From Hemicordylus capensis (Eukaryota; Chordata; Lepidosauria; Squamata; Cordylidae): a stretch of DNA of 64,000 bases. The stretch covers positions 349,486,250 through 349,550,249 of the forward strand of contig NC_069659.1 in the NCBI RefSeq assembly GCF_027244095.1, given 5' to 3'. Every line of letters begins with the position of its first letter. Position 1 is the stretch's first letter. The notes beneath the pieces are model-generated. The model did not search any database and was not told the DNA's origin. It saw only the letters and a list, made by a program, of their open reading frames with translations. Positions 10,324-22,300 of this stretch are shown here, one piece after another. The position numbers were made by a program, and so were the translations under genes.

Positions 10324-13300
10324 ATGGCTCCTGCTGCGGGGGGGCTCCTGCGGAAGAAGGGCGCCGCAGCGGGGCTGAACCCGCTGGGGCTGCCGCCGCT
10401 CCTGCGGCGGGCCTGGCAGGACAAGCGGCTGCTGCTCTTTGAGCCGCAGTACACGCCGCTGGTGGCCGCCTGCCTTTGCCTGGCGGAGGTGGGCGTCTGT
10501 CACTGGGTCATCCACAGGGTGGCATGTGAGTGGCCTCCTTCCCGCCGGTGGGGAGGGGTCCGTGGGGGGGCGAGGGTCAGCTAGGGAGGGAAGCGCGGAG
10601 GGGCCGCTGGGCGCCTGGGCGAGACCAGCCGGTCTTGATGACTAGTGTGTTGGGAGCTGGGAGAGTGACCGGGAACGGGCTAGGTGCAGTGCTCTCTCTA
10701 ACAGGGATTCCCGGATGTTGTGGACTGCAACTCCCAGAACCCCCAGGGAAAAACCATTGCAGCTGGGGTTTCTGGGAGTCGTAGTCCACAACATCTGGGA
10801 GCCCCTGTTAGAGGGAACACTGGCTAGATGGGGGCTGTGCTGCAGTGTTCCCTCTAACAGGGATTCCCGGATGTTGTGGACTACAACTCCCAGAACCCCC
10901 AAGCAAAAGCCATTGTAACTCAGGATTCTGGGAATTGTAGTCCACAACCTCTGGAAGTCCCTGCCTGTTAGAGGGAACGCTGAGACTGTGAGTTGGGGTT
11001 GAGGTGTGCTAGCAAGTGGGGACAGGAGACCTGGGAGGTTTTCCTTAACGTGGGGCAAGGGCTTGATCTGAGTCTGGGGCTTGCGCTAGGGACACTTCCC
11101 GATGTGCGAGTTGAATCCTGGGCAGCTGAAGTATTAAGAGCTACTGTGTGAAGTGGAATGCTGGACTAGATAAGCCTTGGGCCTGATCCAGCAGGGCTGT
11201 TCTTATGTTCTAAGAGTGCCCTTGAGCTTACACAGAGTGGTTTCCATTCCTCAATGGGTGACACAGCCAGCACTTTCTCTCCCTGCCCCTCAAACACAGA
11301 ATCATTGTTAGGGATTTTCAGGTCAACAAGAGGTGGCTGCAGAGAATCTAGTCAGGGAGGGTTAAATGAAATTGATTGCCAGGAAATCTAGGACCAACAA
11401 ACAGAAGTCATTTTTCACACAACGCATAATCCACTTGTGGAATTCCCTGCCACAAGATGTGGTGACAGACAACAACCAAGATGGCTTTAAGAGGGGTTTG
11501 GATTACTCCATGGAGGAGAGGTCTATCAAGGGCTACTAGTCGGAGGGCTATAGGCCACCTCCAGCCTCAGAGGCAGGATGCCTCTGAGTACCAGTTGCAG
11601 GGGAGCAACAGCAGGAGAGAGGGCATGCCCCTTTCAACTCCTGCCTGTAGGCTTCCAGCGGCATCTGGTGGGCCACTGTGCGAAACAGGATGCTGGACTA
11701 GATGGGCCTTCTTGGGCCTGATCCAGCAGGTCTGTTCTTACGTTCTTATAAGGCATGGCCTGTTGGAAAGTAATTGCTGTTAAGAGGGCAGCTGGAAGGT
11801 AGCTCCGGGCGCTTGATAGCTGCGTACACGGCAGGGCTGCTTGGGTTTAGGGTTATTGGTGGTAGAGTTTAGGATGAAGTGGGGGCGGGATAAAAAGGAT
11901 TCCGGGGAGGAGGGCCACAAATGATGACTGATAGGCACCAAGAGGAATGGGAGGGACAGATAGAATAGGACTGTACATCCAGGAGAGGAGATCTGGTCTT
12001 GGAGAGGAGAGCTGGTCTTGTAGTAGCAAGCATAACTTGTCCCCTTAGCTAAGCAGGGTCTTCCCTGGTTGCATATGAATGGGAGACTTGATTTGTGAGC
12101 ACTGTAAGATATTCCCCTTAGGGGATGGAGCCACTCTGGGAAGAGCAGAAGGTTCCAAGTTCCCTCCCTAGCAGCATCTCCAAGATAGGGCTGAGAGAGA
12201 TTCCTGCCTGCAACCTTGGAGATATCCGCTACCAGTCTGTGAAGACAATACTGAACTAGATGGACCAAGGGTCTGACTCAGTATATGGCACTTTCCTATG
12301 CTCCTAGGTTAAAGGGGATGAACACAGATGCAGGGTGGTCCTGAGCTGGAATGGTGGTTATGAGCTATAAAAACTAAATGATTCAGGCAGCATGAACGTT
12401 TCATTTTGGAAGGAGATTTTCAGAGAATTTCAGTGTTCTCTCTAAAAAAAAATTTCATCTGTGTGCGGAATGTTTTGTTCTGGGATGCAGTATCAAGGCA
12501 GTGTATGTGCATGCAAATTCAGAGTGGGGCCTTCCCAATTCAACCCGAGCGGGATCTATAATTGAGCAGACATTATGAGAGTGCACTCATACGCACGCCT
12601 TAGAGGGAACACTGGTATGGGCTCCTTGTGATGTCCCTACTATATGGAAGTGTTTGCAATGAAGACTGGCTTTACTTCTCAGTTCCTTCTCAGCTCACAG
12701 TAAAACTTAATGCCTAGCTTAGCCATCAGTGTAAACCCACATCTGGGCAGCCTTGCAGTGTGTGTGCAGTTGTGACCTGCACGCATGGCAAACAATCTCA
12801 TGCTTTTACAGATTCATGCAGTCTAAAAATAAGTTTCCAAAGAGAAGGGATAAGAAAATGGTTCCCTGTCCCCAAAGGGCTCCCAATCTAAAAATAAACA
12901 TGAGGGAGATGCCAGCCACAGCCACAGGATGGATGCTGTGTGATTGAATAGGGACAGTGTACCCCTTCTGCCCAAATAGCAGGGATTGGGCTCAAACCTT
13001 TCAATAAGACGAACTGAACACACATTCTCATTTGATGTTGCAGCTTCTCTTGTGCTCTTCTGACAGATACAGAGATCGACTGGAAGGCCTACATGGATGA
13101 GGTGGAGGGAGTTGTCAATGGGACCTTGGATTACACCCAACTGAAGGGAGACACAGGCCCCCTGGTGTAAGTACTAGTGACCTCTCTGGCATAACAAGGC
13201 TTTGAAAGGGCGATAGGTCAAGAGGGCTGGAACTGAAGCTCAAAAATTATGGATGGTGTGGAGAAAGTGGATAGAGAGAAGTTTTCCTCCCTCTCTCGCC

Positions 13301-16300
13301 ATTAGACCCAAGGGTCATGCTATGAAAACCACTGCCAGGAGATTTAGCACTGATAAAAGGGAACACTCTTGCATGCAGCATGCTAATCTGTGGTAGCCGC
13401 TACCTTAGATGGCTTTAAAGGAGGGTTAGATAAATTCTTAGAGGACACGTCTATCAATGGCTAATAGTCTTGATGGCTGTAGGGTACCTCTAGAGGCAGG
13501 ATGCCTCCAAATTATTTATTTATTTATTTATCTATTTATTTATTAAATGTATACCGCACCCAAACTTAGGTCTCTGGGTGGCTACCAGTTGCAGGGGTGC
13601 AACTGCAGGGCGTGCCTTCATCATGGCCTGCTTGTGGGCTTCCCAAAGGCACCTGGTGAACTACTGTGGGAAACAGAATAAGGACTGGGGCCTGATCCAG
13701 CAGGGCTGTACTTATGCCCCCATTCTCTTTTGTTCCTTTCATCCTGCAGTTACCCCGCTGGCTTTGTTTACATCTTCCTGGGCCTGTATTATGCCACTGG
13801 CCATGGCACCAACCTCCGCCTGGCCCAGTACCTCTTTGCTGCCCTGTACCTCATCACACTGCTGCTCGTCTTCCGTATTTACAGCCGCACCAGTAAGGTC
13901 AGTAGCCAGCTGCAGCCTCCAAAGGAGCAGGAAAACACACCTCTTTACCTGTCACATATAGGGCACCCCCACCCCCACCCGAGCACATCTGTCCCTGTGC
14001 AGAACCACTGTGACCTGAAACTGAGGACCAAAGATTGGAGGGTGAGAGACTGCAGGTTCAGATGAAGGGGCAGATCATCCACTATTCAGGTAGGCAGGGT
14101 TGCCACACTTTGGCCCTCCTGCAGATGTTGGCCTACAACTCCCGTCATCCCTGAATATTGGCCCCTGTGGCTGGGAATGATGGGAGCTGAAGTTCAAAAA
14201 GAGCTGGAGGGTCCAAGTTCTGCAACCCTAAAGTAGAGCTATCCATGCGTCTGGCCCTTTACAAGGTGATGTAAGAGATTTTGGTTTGAGATGAATGTTT
14301 GTATTAAATGCACTCTCATGTGGCTCCAGGCTTTCACTTCCGGAGCTGTAGCTCTCTTTCATCTAGAATCATTTAGAATTGGAAGGGACCCTGGAGTCTT
14401 CTAGTAGTCCAGCACCTTCATCGGTGCAGGAGATTGCTCCAGCATCCCTGATTGATGCCTGTGCCACATCTGAAGGCCTGCAGCAAAGGAGAGCCCACCA
14501 CTGGGTGAGCTGAACGGTTCCTCTGCCAATTACCTGTTGCTTTGGGGGTTGAGAATCCTGGGAATCTGACCTTGCATTTTAAGAGAAGAGCGAATTGTTC
14601 CCCTCTGTAGTTTTAGAGGAAAGCTTTGGCATATTGTGTGGAGTGCTTGCCAAATAAGTGAGGACAGGTCCCACCATTTCGGTGTGTACAGATTTATTAC
14701 TTATTCATTTATTCATTACATTTATATCCCGCTCTTCCTCCAAGGAGCCCAGATTGGTGTACTACATACTTAAGTTCCTCCTCTGTGAAGTAGGTTAGGC
14801 TGAGAGAGAAGTGACTGGCCCAGAGTCACCCAGCACGTGTCATGGCTGAATGGGGATTTGAACTCGGGTCTCCCCGGTCCTAGTCCAGCACTCTAAGCAC
14901 TACACCACACTGGCTCTGTTCCCAGTTGTGGGAGAGATTGTGCTCTCTGCTCGGTGCAGCTCCTAGCCTCCACCCTAGGGAGGCTCTGTGAATCCACACT
15001 AGCAGTCTGCGCACATAGCAAGAAAAGGGCTGTGTGTTAAGTGCAGTTGCTGGGTGTGCCTGGGTAGGATGGGAGCAGCTTGGCAGATGGAGCTGGGAGT
15101 GTGCCCATGGGAGATGGGTCTGATGATGGATTGCCCCCTCTGCCGCAGGTCCCCCCCTATGTTTTCTTCTTCATGTGCTGCGCCTCCTACCGCATCCACT
15201 CCATCTTCATCCTGCGCCTCTTCAATGACCCCGTCGCCATGGCAATCCTTTTCCTAGCGGTCAACCTCTTCCTGGAGGATCGCTGGGCCTGGGGCTGCTT
15301 CTGCTTCAGGTGAGGTCTCCTTGGAGTCAGTCCGCCTGCTGAATCAAACAGACGCGCACCCTTCTCATAGAAGCGTGGATAACTTCCCACGATGGGTGTA
15401 AGGTCCAAAGTGGGGACTTGCAGAGTCCTGCTTTTGTTCCACATGGGGCATCAGACATGCATGTCAAATCATGGCTTTGTCAACTTTTCCCCTTTGCAAA
15501 TTGGCCCACTGTGTTTCTCCTCATCTCCCCGCACCCTTTTGGGTGGGGTGGGGTGTGGGTACAGTGGGGAAATGACTTGATTATCAAGCCAGAGGTTGCC
15601 GGTTCAAATCCCCGCTGGTACGTTTCCCAGACTATGGGAACCACCTATATCGGGCAGCAGCGATATAGGAAGGTGCTGAAAGGCATCATCTCATGCTGCG
15701 TGGGAGGAGGCAATGGCAAAACGCCTCCTGTATTCTACCAAAGACAACCACAGGGCTCTGTGGTCGCCAGGAGTCGAAAACGACTCGACGGCACATTTTA
15801 AAAGCGCCTGCTAATTTAAAAAAACAAACACATTTCTATCCTCCTCTTCTTCCAGGGAGCCCAGGGTGGTGTACATAGTTATGTTTATCCTCACAACAGC
15901 CCTGTGAGGTAGGTTAGGCTGAGAAATCAGTGACTGGCCCAGAGTCACCCGGTGAATCTCATGGGTCTCCCCGGTTGTAGTCCAACACTCTTAACCATGC
16001 TGACTTGCGCAGCGCATCAGCTTTTAAAGTGATTCTCTTATGTATAGCTGGAGGAGAGGAACATAGGAATCTGCCTTATACCAAGTCAGACCATTGGTCC
16101 ATCTCGCTCAGTAGTGTCTACACAGACTGGCAGCGGCTTCTCCAAGGTTACAGGCAGGAATCTCTCTCAGCCCTATCTTGGAGATGCTACCAGGGAGGGA
16201 ACTTGGAACCTAGATGCTTGTCCCAGAGCGGCTCCATCCCCTAGGCAGAATATCTTATAGTGCTCACACATGAAGTCTCCCGTTCAAATGCAAACCAGGG

Positions 16301-19300
16301 CAGACCCTGCTTAGCTAAGGGGACAAGTCATGCTGGCTACCACAAGACCAGCTCTCCTCTCCCTGCCTCCCTGCAACAGTCCCTATCCAGCCTCTCACAG
16401 TCTCTCTCCAGTGCTGTTGCTGCTTACGTTTCTTTTTCAATTATAATCCCTTTGGGGACGGGGACCCATCTTGTTTGTTTGTTCTTTTCTGATAAAAAGG
16501 AAATAACTTTTTGTGGAAAAGTGGTATATAAATAGTCATCGTTGTCGTTGGTCCAATTCCTCTGCTCGCTTCCTCTGCTTTTCATTTGTGGCTTTGGCTT
16601 AGAAGACACGTTTCCCAAGGTTACCCACCCCAGGAAACCTGGGCATGTGCAGCCTAATCATTGGTTTCCACTGAGAGCCCACCAGTGAAAATCCTTTGCT
16701 AACGGAGCACTAATGTCACCTCTCTCTCCTCCTCCTCCTCCTCCTCCAGCCTGGCTGTATCTGTTAAAATGAATATCCTGCTCTTTGCGCCAGGCCTGCT
16801 CTACCTCCTCCTGCGGCGCTTTGGCCTGCTGGGTGCCATCCCCAAGCTCACCATTTGTGCAGCACTACAGGTAAGCGGAGGGGAGGGGCCAGGCCGGGCC
16901 GTACGTGGCAGAATCGTGTGTACTTGGCATGCAGCCATGGCCAGGTTCAACCCCCATCGTCCCCAGTGAAAAGGCCCCCTAGCAGCAGGGCGTTCTTCAC
17001 ACAGCTGGCTCTCCTGCAAGTTTACTGCCAGGCTTTCCTGCAAACTCAAAGTTGTCCCAAAAAACTGACACACAAAGTGGGATTTTTTTTTTAACCCTGG
17101 ATATCTATCAGGCTACACGCTGACACGTAGCGGAAAACCCAGCTTGTGTGTGAACTGCTCCCCGATATCTCACAGGGACTTCGGGGTAAATCTGCCTGAT
17201 ATGTGAATGCACCCCCTCCATTCCGGAGAAGATACGAGTTAAAGGGCTTTAAAGGCCCTGTGTGAAAAACGCCCAGGGCTGGGAAAGGCCCTCTCCCTGT
17301 CTGGAGAGCCGCTGCCACTCAGAGTGGACAGATCTGGGCTAGGTGGATCAATGGCTTGACTCAGTCGAAGGCACCTGCATATTCTCAGGTGTAGTGAGCA
17401 TACGACAGCGTTGAGCACAATATGTTCTGCTCCCCACTGCACTGTAAACCACATGAACTGCTGACCTCCTCTCCTTGGGCTGTTTAAATTGTTTCACGTG
17501 GGCAGTTATCTCACAGTAAAACTATTTATTTGCATTAATCTGTAGGGACAAATTGCAGCACAGACTTTTCTGCTGCTCATTCATGCTGGCATGACAAAAT
17601 TTGCTCCATGCTCACGGTTGCTCTCAAACAGCTCCACACAGTTGCCGGTGGAAGAATTAAAAACAGTCTTCATGTGGCCGTTGTTGCTGGGGACGATAGG
17701 AGTAGTAATCCAACTGCATCTGGGGGACCCCAAGTTAAGAACCCCTGCTGCGGTGTTTGTGGTGCATGGGCCAGCCCTTGGAGACTACATGCGTGAGCAC
17801 TGTAAGACATACCCCTTGGTTGATGGAGCCACTCTGGGAAGAGCACTTGCATGCTTGCATGCAGAAAGTTCCAGGTTTCCTCCCTAGCATCTCCAAGATA
17901 GGACTGCCTGCAACCTTGGAGAAGCTGCTGCCAGGCTTTGTAGACAATGCTGAGCTAAATGGACTAATGGTCTGATTCAGTCTATGGCAGCTTCCTACGT
18001 TCCTATGAGCAGTTGCACAAGATGCATAGAATAACGTTCAGCTGCATAAACGGCAGGGTTGGGGGAAGAGAGAGGTGATGCTGAAGGATGCAAGCAATTG
18101 CATCCGCCCTCCAGCAAAAACTGGATAAGAAAGTTGTTTTGGCAAAGCTTGGAAAAAGCCTTTTTGGCAAGGGGAGTAGCCCACTGCGATGTAAGCAGAG
18201 GGTTCACTTACAGTTCCGCAGCAATTAAGGGTCAGCTGCCAACAATAAATGCAGCAGGTCTTTTGAACAGACACAGTGTGGGGCTGAGCAGCAGCACAGA
18301 CGATCCCAAAAACTGGCGGAAGTTGGAGGTATACGAGTGTGCAGTGCCTTCACTTCTGCGTGTTTTCCTCACAGCTGCACAGTAGTTTTTGCTCTGCAGT
18401 CTTAAGGCAGCAAAAGCTGTGAACTATTCATACCAAGGGTTCTCAGACTTGGGCCCCCAGATGTGGTTGGACTGCAACTCCCTTTGTCCCCAACCTTTGG
18501 TCACTATGGCTGGGGATGATGGGAGTTGTATTCCCACAACATCTGAGAACTCCTGGAGTATGTGCCCAGTACTGCAAGAATGCCATCGGTATTAAAAGCG
18601 TTTTCTGGAGGAACGTGCAGTGGGGCATATGAATTATGGTATTGTGTCTGCCTGCATTTTTGAAAGGCAAGGCTGCATTAATAGAACCCCACATTTCAAC
18701 CTGGTTGCTGCTGAATCCTACCTGAAACAGAAATCGTCACTGGTAGTTCCACCTGCTAGGATTTGAAAAACCAGAGCCTCTAATGATCTCAGCTCCCTCA
18801 TTTCCCTCTGGAAAGGACAGCTGCAAGGACCAGTAGCCCATATTCACTGACTAAACATTCCTCAGAAAACTGACAGTGGTGCAGGCAGGAACGTCCAGTG
18901 CAAACTTTCCCCTTGCCAGTACCTTCCAATTTTGTGCCAAGTGTCCACACACCCCTCTCTTCGCTCACAGCTCTGCCACCCCACCCAGCACTCACCAGAA
19001 GGTCCTGCCCATGAAGTTCTCAGGGAAGGCGTTTCAAGGTCCTGGTCTGTCTTGCAGGTCGCTCTGGGGATGCCCTTCCTGCTGGTGAACCCAGTTGGGT
19101 ACCTGACCCGCTCATTCGACCTGGGCCGCCAGTTCCTCTTCAAGTGGACCGTGAACTGGCGATTCTTGCCAGAGGAGGTTTTCCAGCACCGGGCGTTCCA
19201 CATGGCACTGCTGTTTGCCCACCTGACTGCCCTGGGACTCTTTGCACTCAATCGGTGGCACAGGTGAGGTGTCAACATGGCTCCTTGGCTCCTTAGAGGA

Positions 19301-22300
19301 AGGAGGTACAGGGGGGACCCAGGTCTGGGGCGGGGGGAGAGCTTATCCCTTCCTTGGTAATGTTCCAGCTGTAGTCGCACAAGTACCTACTGCAGGACTA
19401 CACAACTTCAGCCCACCAGCTGATTTTGGACTACAGCTCCCATCATCCCCAGCCACAGCGGCTAATTGTAAGAGATGATGGGGACTGGAGTCCAACATGT
19501 GCGGGAGGGCTGAACATGGGCAATCCTGTCCTACTGGCATTGAGGGGGTTCAGTGTGGTGCAGTGCATGGGATGTGGGAGCAGAGCCAGGGAGTCCGGGG
19601 TTCCAAGCTCAGGCCTAAGAAAGCTGGACCAGTGCCAAAGTCCGTCCAGTCCAGTGTTCTGTTTCCAATAGGGGTCAGCCAGATATTTACAAGTGAGGCG
19701 TGAATGCAGCTGCTCTCCCCTGTTGGTTAATTTTGAGTATCTGGTGTTCAGAGAGAGGAAGATTTGCCTTGGAAATTCTGCTTTTTAAAATCATGATTTA
19801 CTAACGGCTGTCTTTCATCGTGGAAGGCCACTTCACAGGTTTCTCGTGATCCAAATATAACCCAAGAACAGCTGTATCCAGAGGTTCCCCGACTTGGCTC
19901 CCCAGATGTTGGGCCACCCCAACTCACAATGGCCTTTGGCCATTGCAGCTGGGGATGATGGGAGTTGTGGTCCAGCCCCATCTGGGGACCCACATTGGAG
20001 ACCCCCCTGGCTTAAGGGTATTTATAGGACTTGGGTTTAAGTGGTAACGAAATGGACCTGGCCATACAAAATATGCCCTAAATTGGCGGTACAGAACAGC
20101 TTCAGTTTCCACTTTGAGGAAAGGCACAAAAGATTCAGAGTGAGCTGCTGTGGGGTGTTCCTTCTGGGTGCCAGAATGGTGGGGATCAGATAAGCCAGAG
20201 TTTGAGCAAACCTATCTATGGACTGCTTTGCCAGGGAGGTGGGACTGAAGCGCACGTGGCATCTCCAGTGGGGGGGGGGCAGTTGACGATAACAATAATC
20301 TCATCCTGGCGGCTGTTGCAGCGGGAGGGAGGATGCCTGTTTTCTCAGTGGCCATCCACAGCTCTCCGCCTCTTTCCTTCCCACCCACCCTTTCCCAGGT
20401 CTGACGAAAGCATTCTGTCGCTGCTGAAGGATCCAGCAGAGAGGAAGAGCCCTGCCCGGCCCCTTTCAGCCAACCATATCCTTTTACCGAAGTGAGGTGG
20501 CGGGCGACCCGAGGCCTGCTTGGTTGAAGGGATGGCGTGGGAAGAACCCCCGTGATGGCCACGGGCAGTGGCCCAGGGTCTTGTTGGCTTGGAGATGCCC
20601 TCTGAGCAGTGCAGGCTTCCCTTAACAGAAGGTCACAGGTGGTCTTCGCCCTCTTCACTTCCAACTTCATCGGCGTTTGCTTCAGCCGTTCCTTGCACTA
20701 CCAGTTCTATGTCTGGTACTTCCACACTCTGCCCTACTTGCTGTGGTCCACACCTGCCAAGAAGCTCGCTCACCTGCTCAGGTAGGTACCTGCGTGGATC
20801 AGGGAGGGGAAGGTTCCAAGAGGAGGTACCGTGTGTGAGTGTCAGTCTGCACACGCCAGCCGGCTGCTTGTGCACTCAGTGCGGAAGTGTCATTGTGAAC
20901 CAGGCGGCAGCTGGAGACAGCTTGTAGCAGGTAGCTGTATCCCTGGGATCACAATGGCACTTGATGCGGCAGCTGTGATGACTGAAATGGCTTTAACTGC
21001 TACAGGATGGACGTATGTAGAGCCCCTTACACGTTTGGCTTTCTTCCTGTGATGCCATACAAGGGAGGGATCACACGGAGAACACAAACAGCTATCTGGC
21101 ACGTGCATCAAGTTTCAGCCAACTCATGCTCCTGTGGCAATTATTACATTTACAGAAAAGGCCTTGCTCAGGATAATTCTTAGCAACCCTCCTCCCGTAA
21201 GTACAGGTGAAACTCGGAAAATTAGAATATCGTGCAAAAGTCCATTAATTTCAGTAATGCAAATTAAAAGGTGAAACTGATATATGAGACAGACGCATTA
21301 CATGCAAAGCAAGATAAGTCAAGCCTTAATTTGTTATAATTGTGATGATCATGGCGTACAGCTCATGAAAACCCCAAATCCACAATCTCAGAAAATTAGA
21401 ATATTACATGGAACCAAGAAGACAAGGATTGAAGAATAAAACAATATCGGACCTCTGAAAAGTATAAGCATGCATATATATTCAGTACTTGGTTTGGGCC
21501 CCTTTTGCAGCAATTACTGCCTCAATGCGGCGTGGCATGGATGCTATCAGCCTGTGGCACTGATGAGGTGTTATGGAAGACCAGGATGCTTCATTAGCGG
21601 CCTTCAGCAATTCTGCATTGTTTGGTCTCATGTCTCTCATCCTTCTCTTGGCAATGCCCCATAGATTCTCTATGGGGTCAGGTCAGGCGAGTTTGCTGGC
21701 CAATCAAGCACAGTACACTGTATACTTTTCAGAGGTCCGATATTGTTCTATTCTTCAATCCTTGTCTTCTTGGTTCCATGTAATATTTTAATTTTCTGAG
21801 ATTGTGGATTTGGGGTTTTCATGAGCTGTATGCCATGATCATCACAATTATAACAAATTAAGGCTTGACTTATCTCACTTTGCATGTAATGCGTCTGTCT
21901 CATATATCAGTTTCACCTTTTAATTTGCATTACTGAAATTAATGGACTTTTGCACGATATTCTAATTTTCCGAGTTTCACCCGTACTATTCAATGTGACT
22001 TATAATCTGAATCCAAGTACTGTAGTGCATACAAGGGCATGTGCCTGTGTCTTTAAGATTCTAGTCCTCATGAAACGGAAAGTTAAGATACTGCTTAGAA
22101 GCTAATATTCCACAAGGCACAGCCTCCTCTGCCAATCCTCCGTATAGTCCTTGACACAAGAATGCGAAGAAAATATTCCGGTGTAGCATAATGGTTAGCC
22201 GATTTATGGATTGGGAAGTCAACTGGTTTGGATCTTACCTCGGTTGTGAGCTCTCTAGGTTCAAGCCCTGCCCCCTCACCCCTCAATTATCAATGTGGTG

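Noticed and set aside
10069-10515. Long minus-strand frames over ALG3 exon 1
   Set aside because: GC-rich shadow of the real plus-strand exon; low-complexity Pro/Arg/Gly text with no homology.
22170-22290. Intact tRNA gene (GTAGCATAATGGTTAGC ... GGTTCAAGCCC)
   Set aside because: The spacing between A- and B-box-like words (about 75 bp) is too long and arms do not pair; more likely a worn SINE head.
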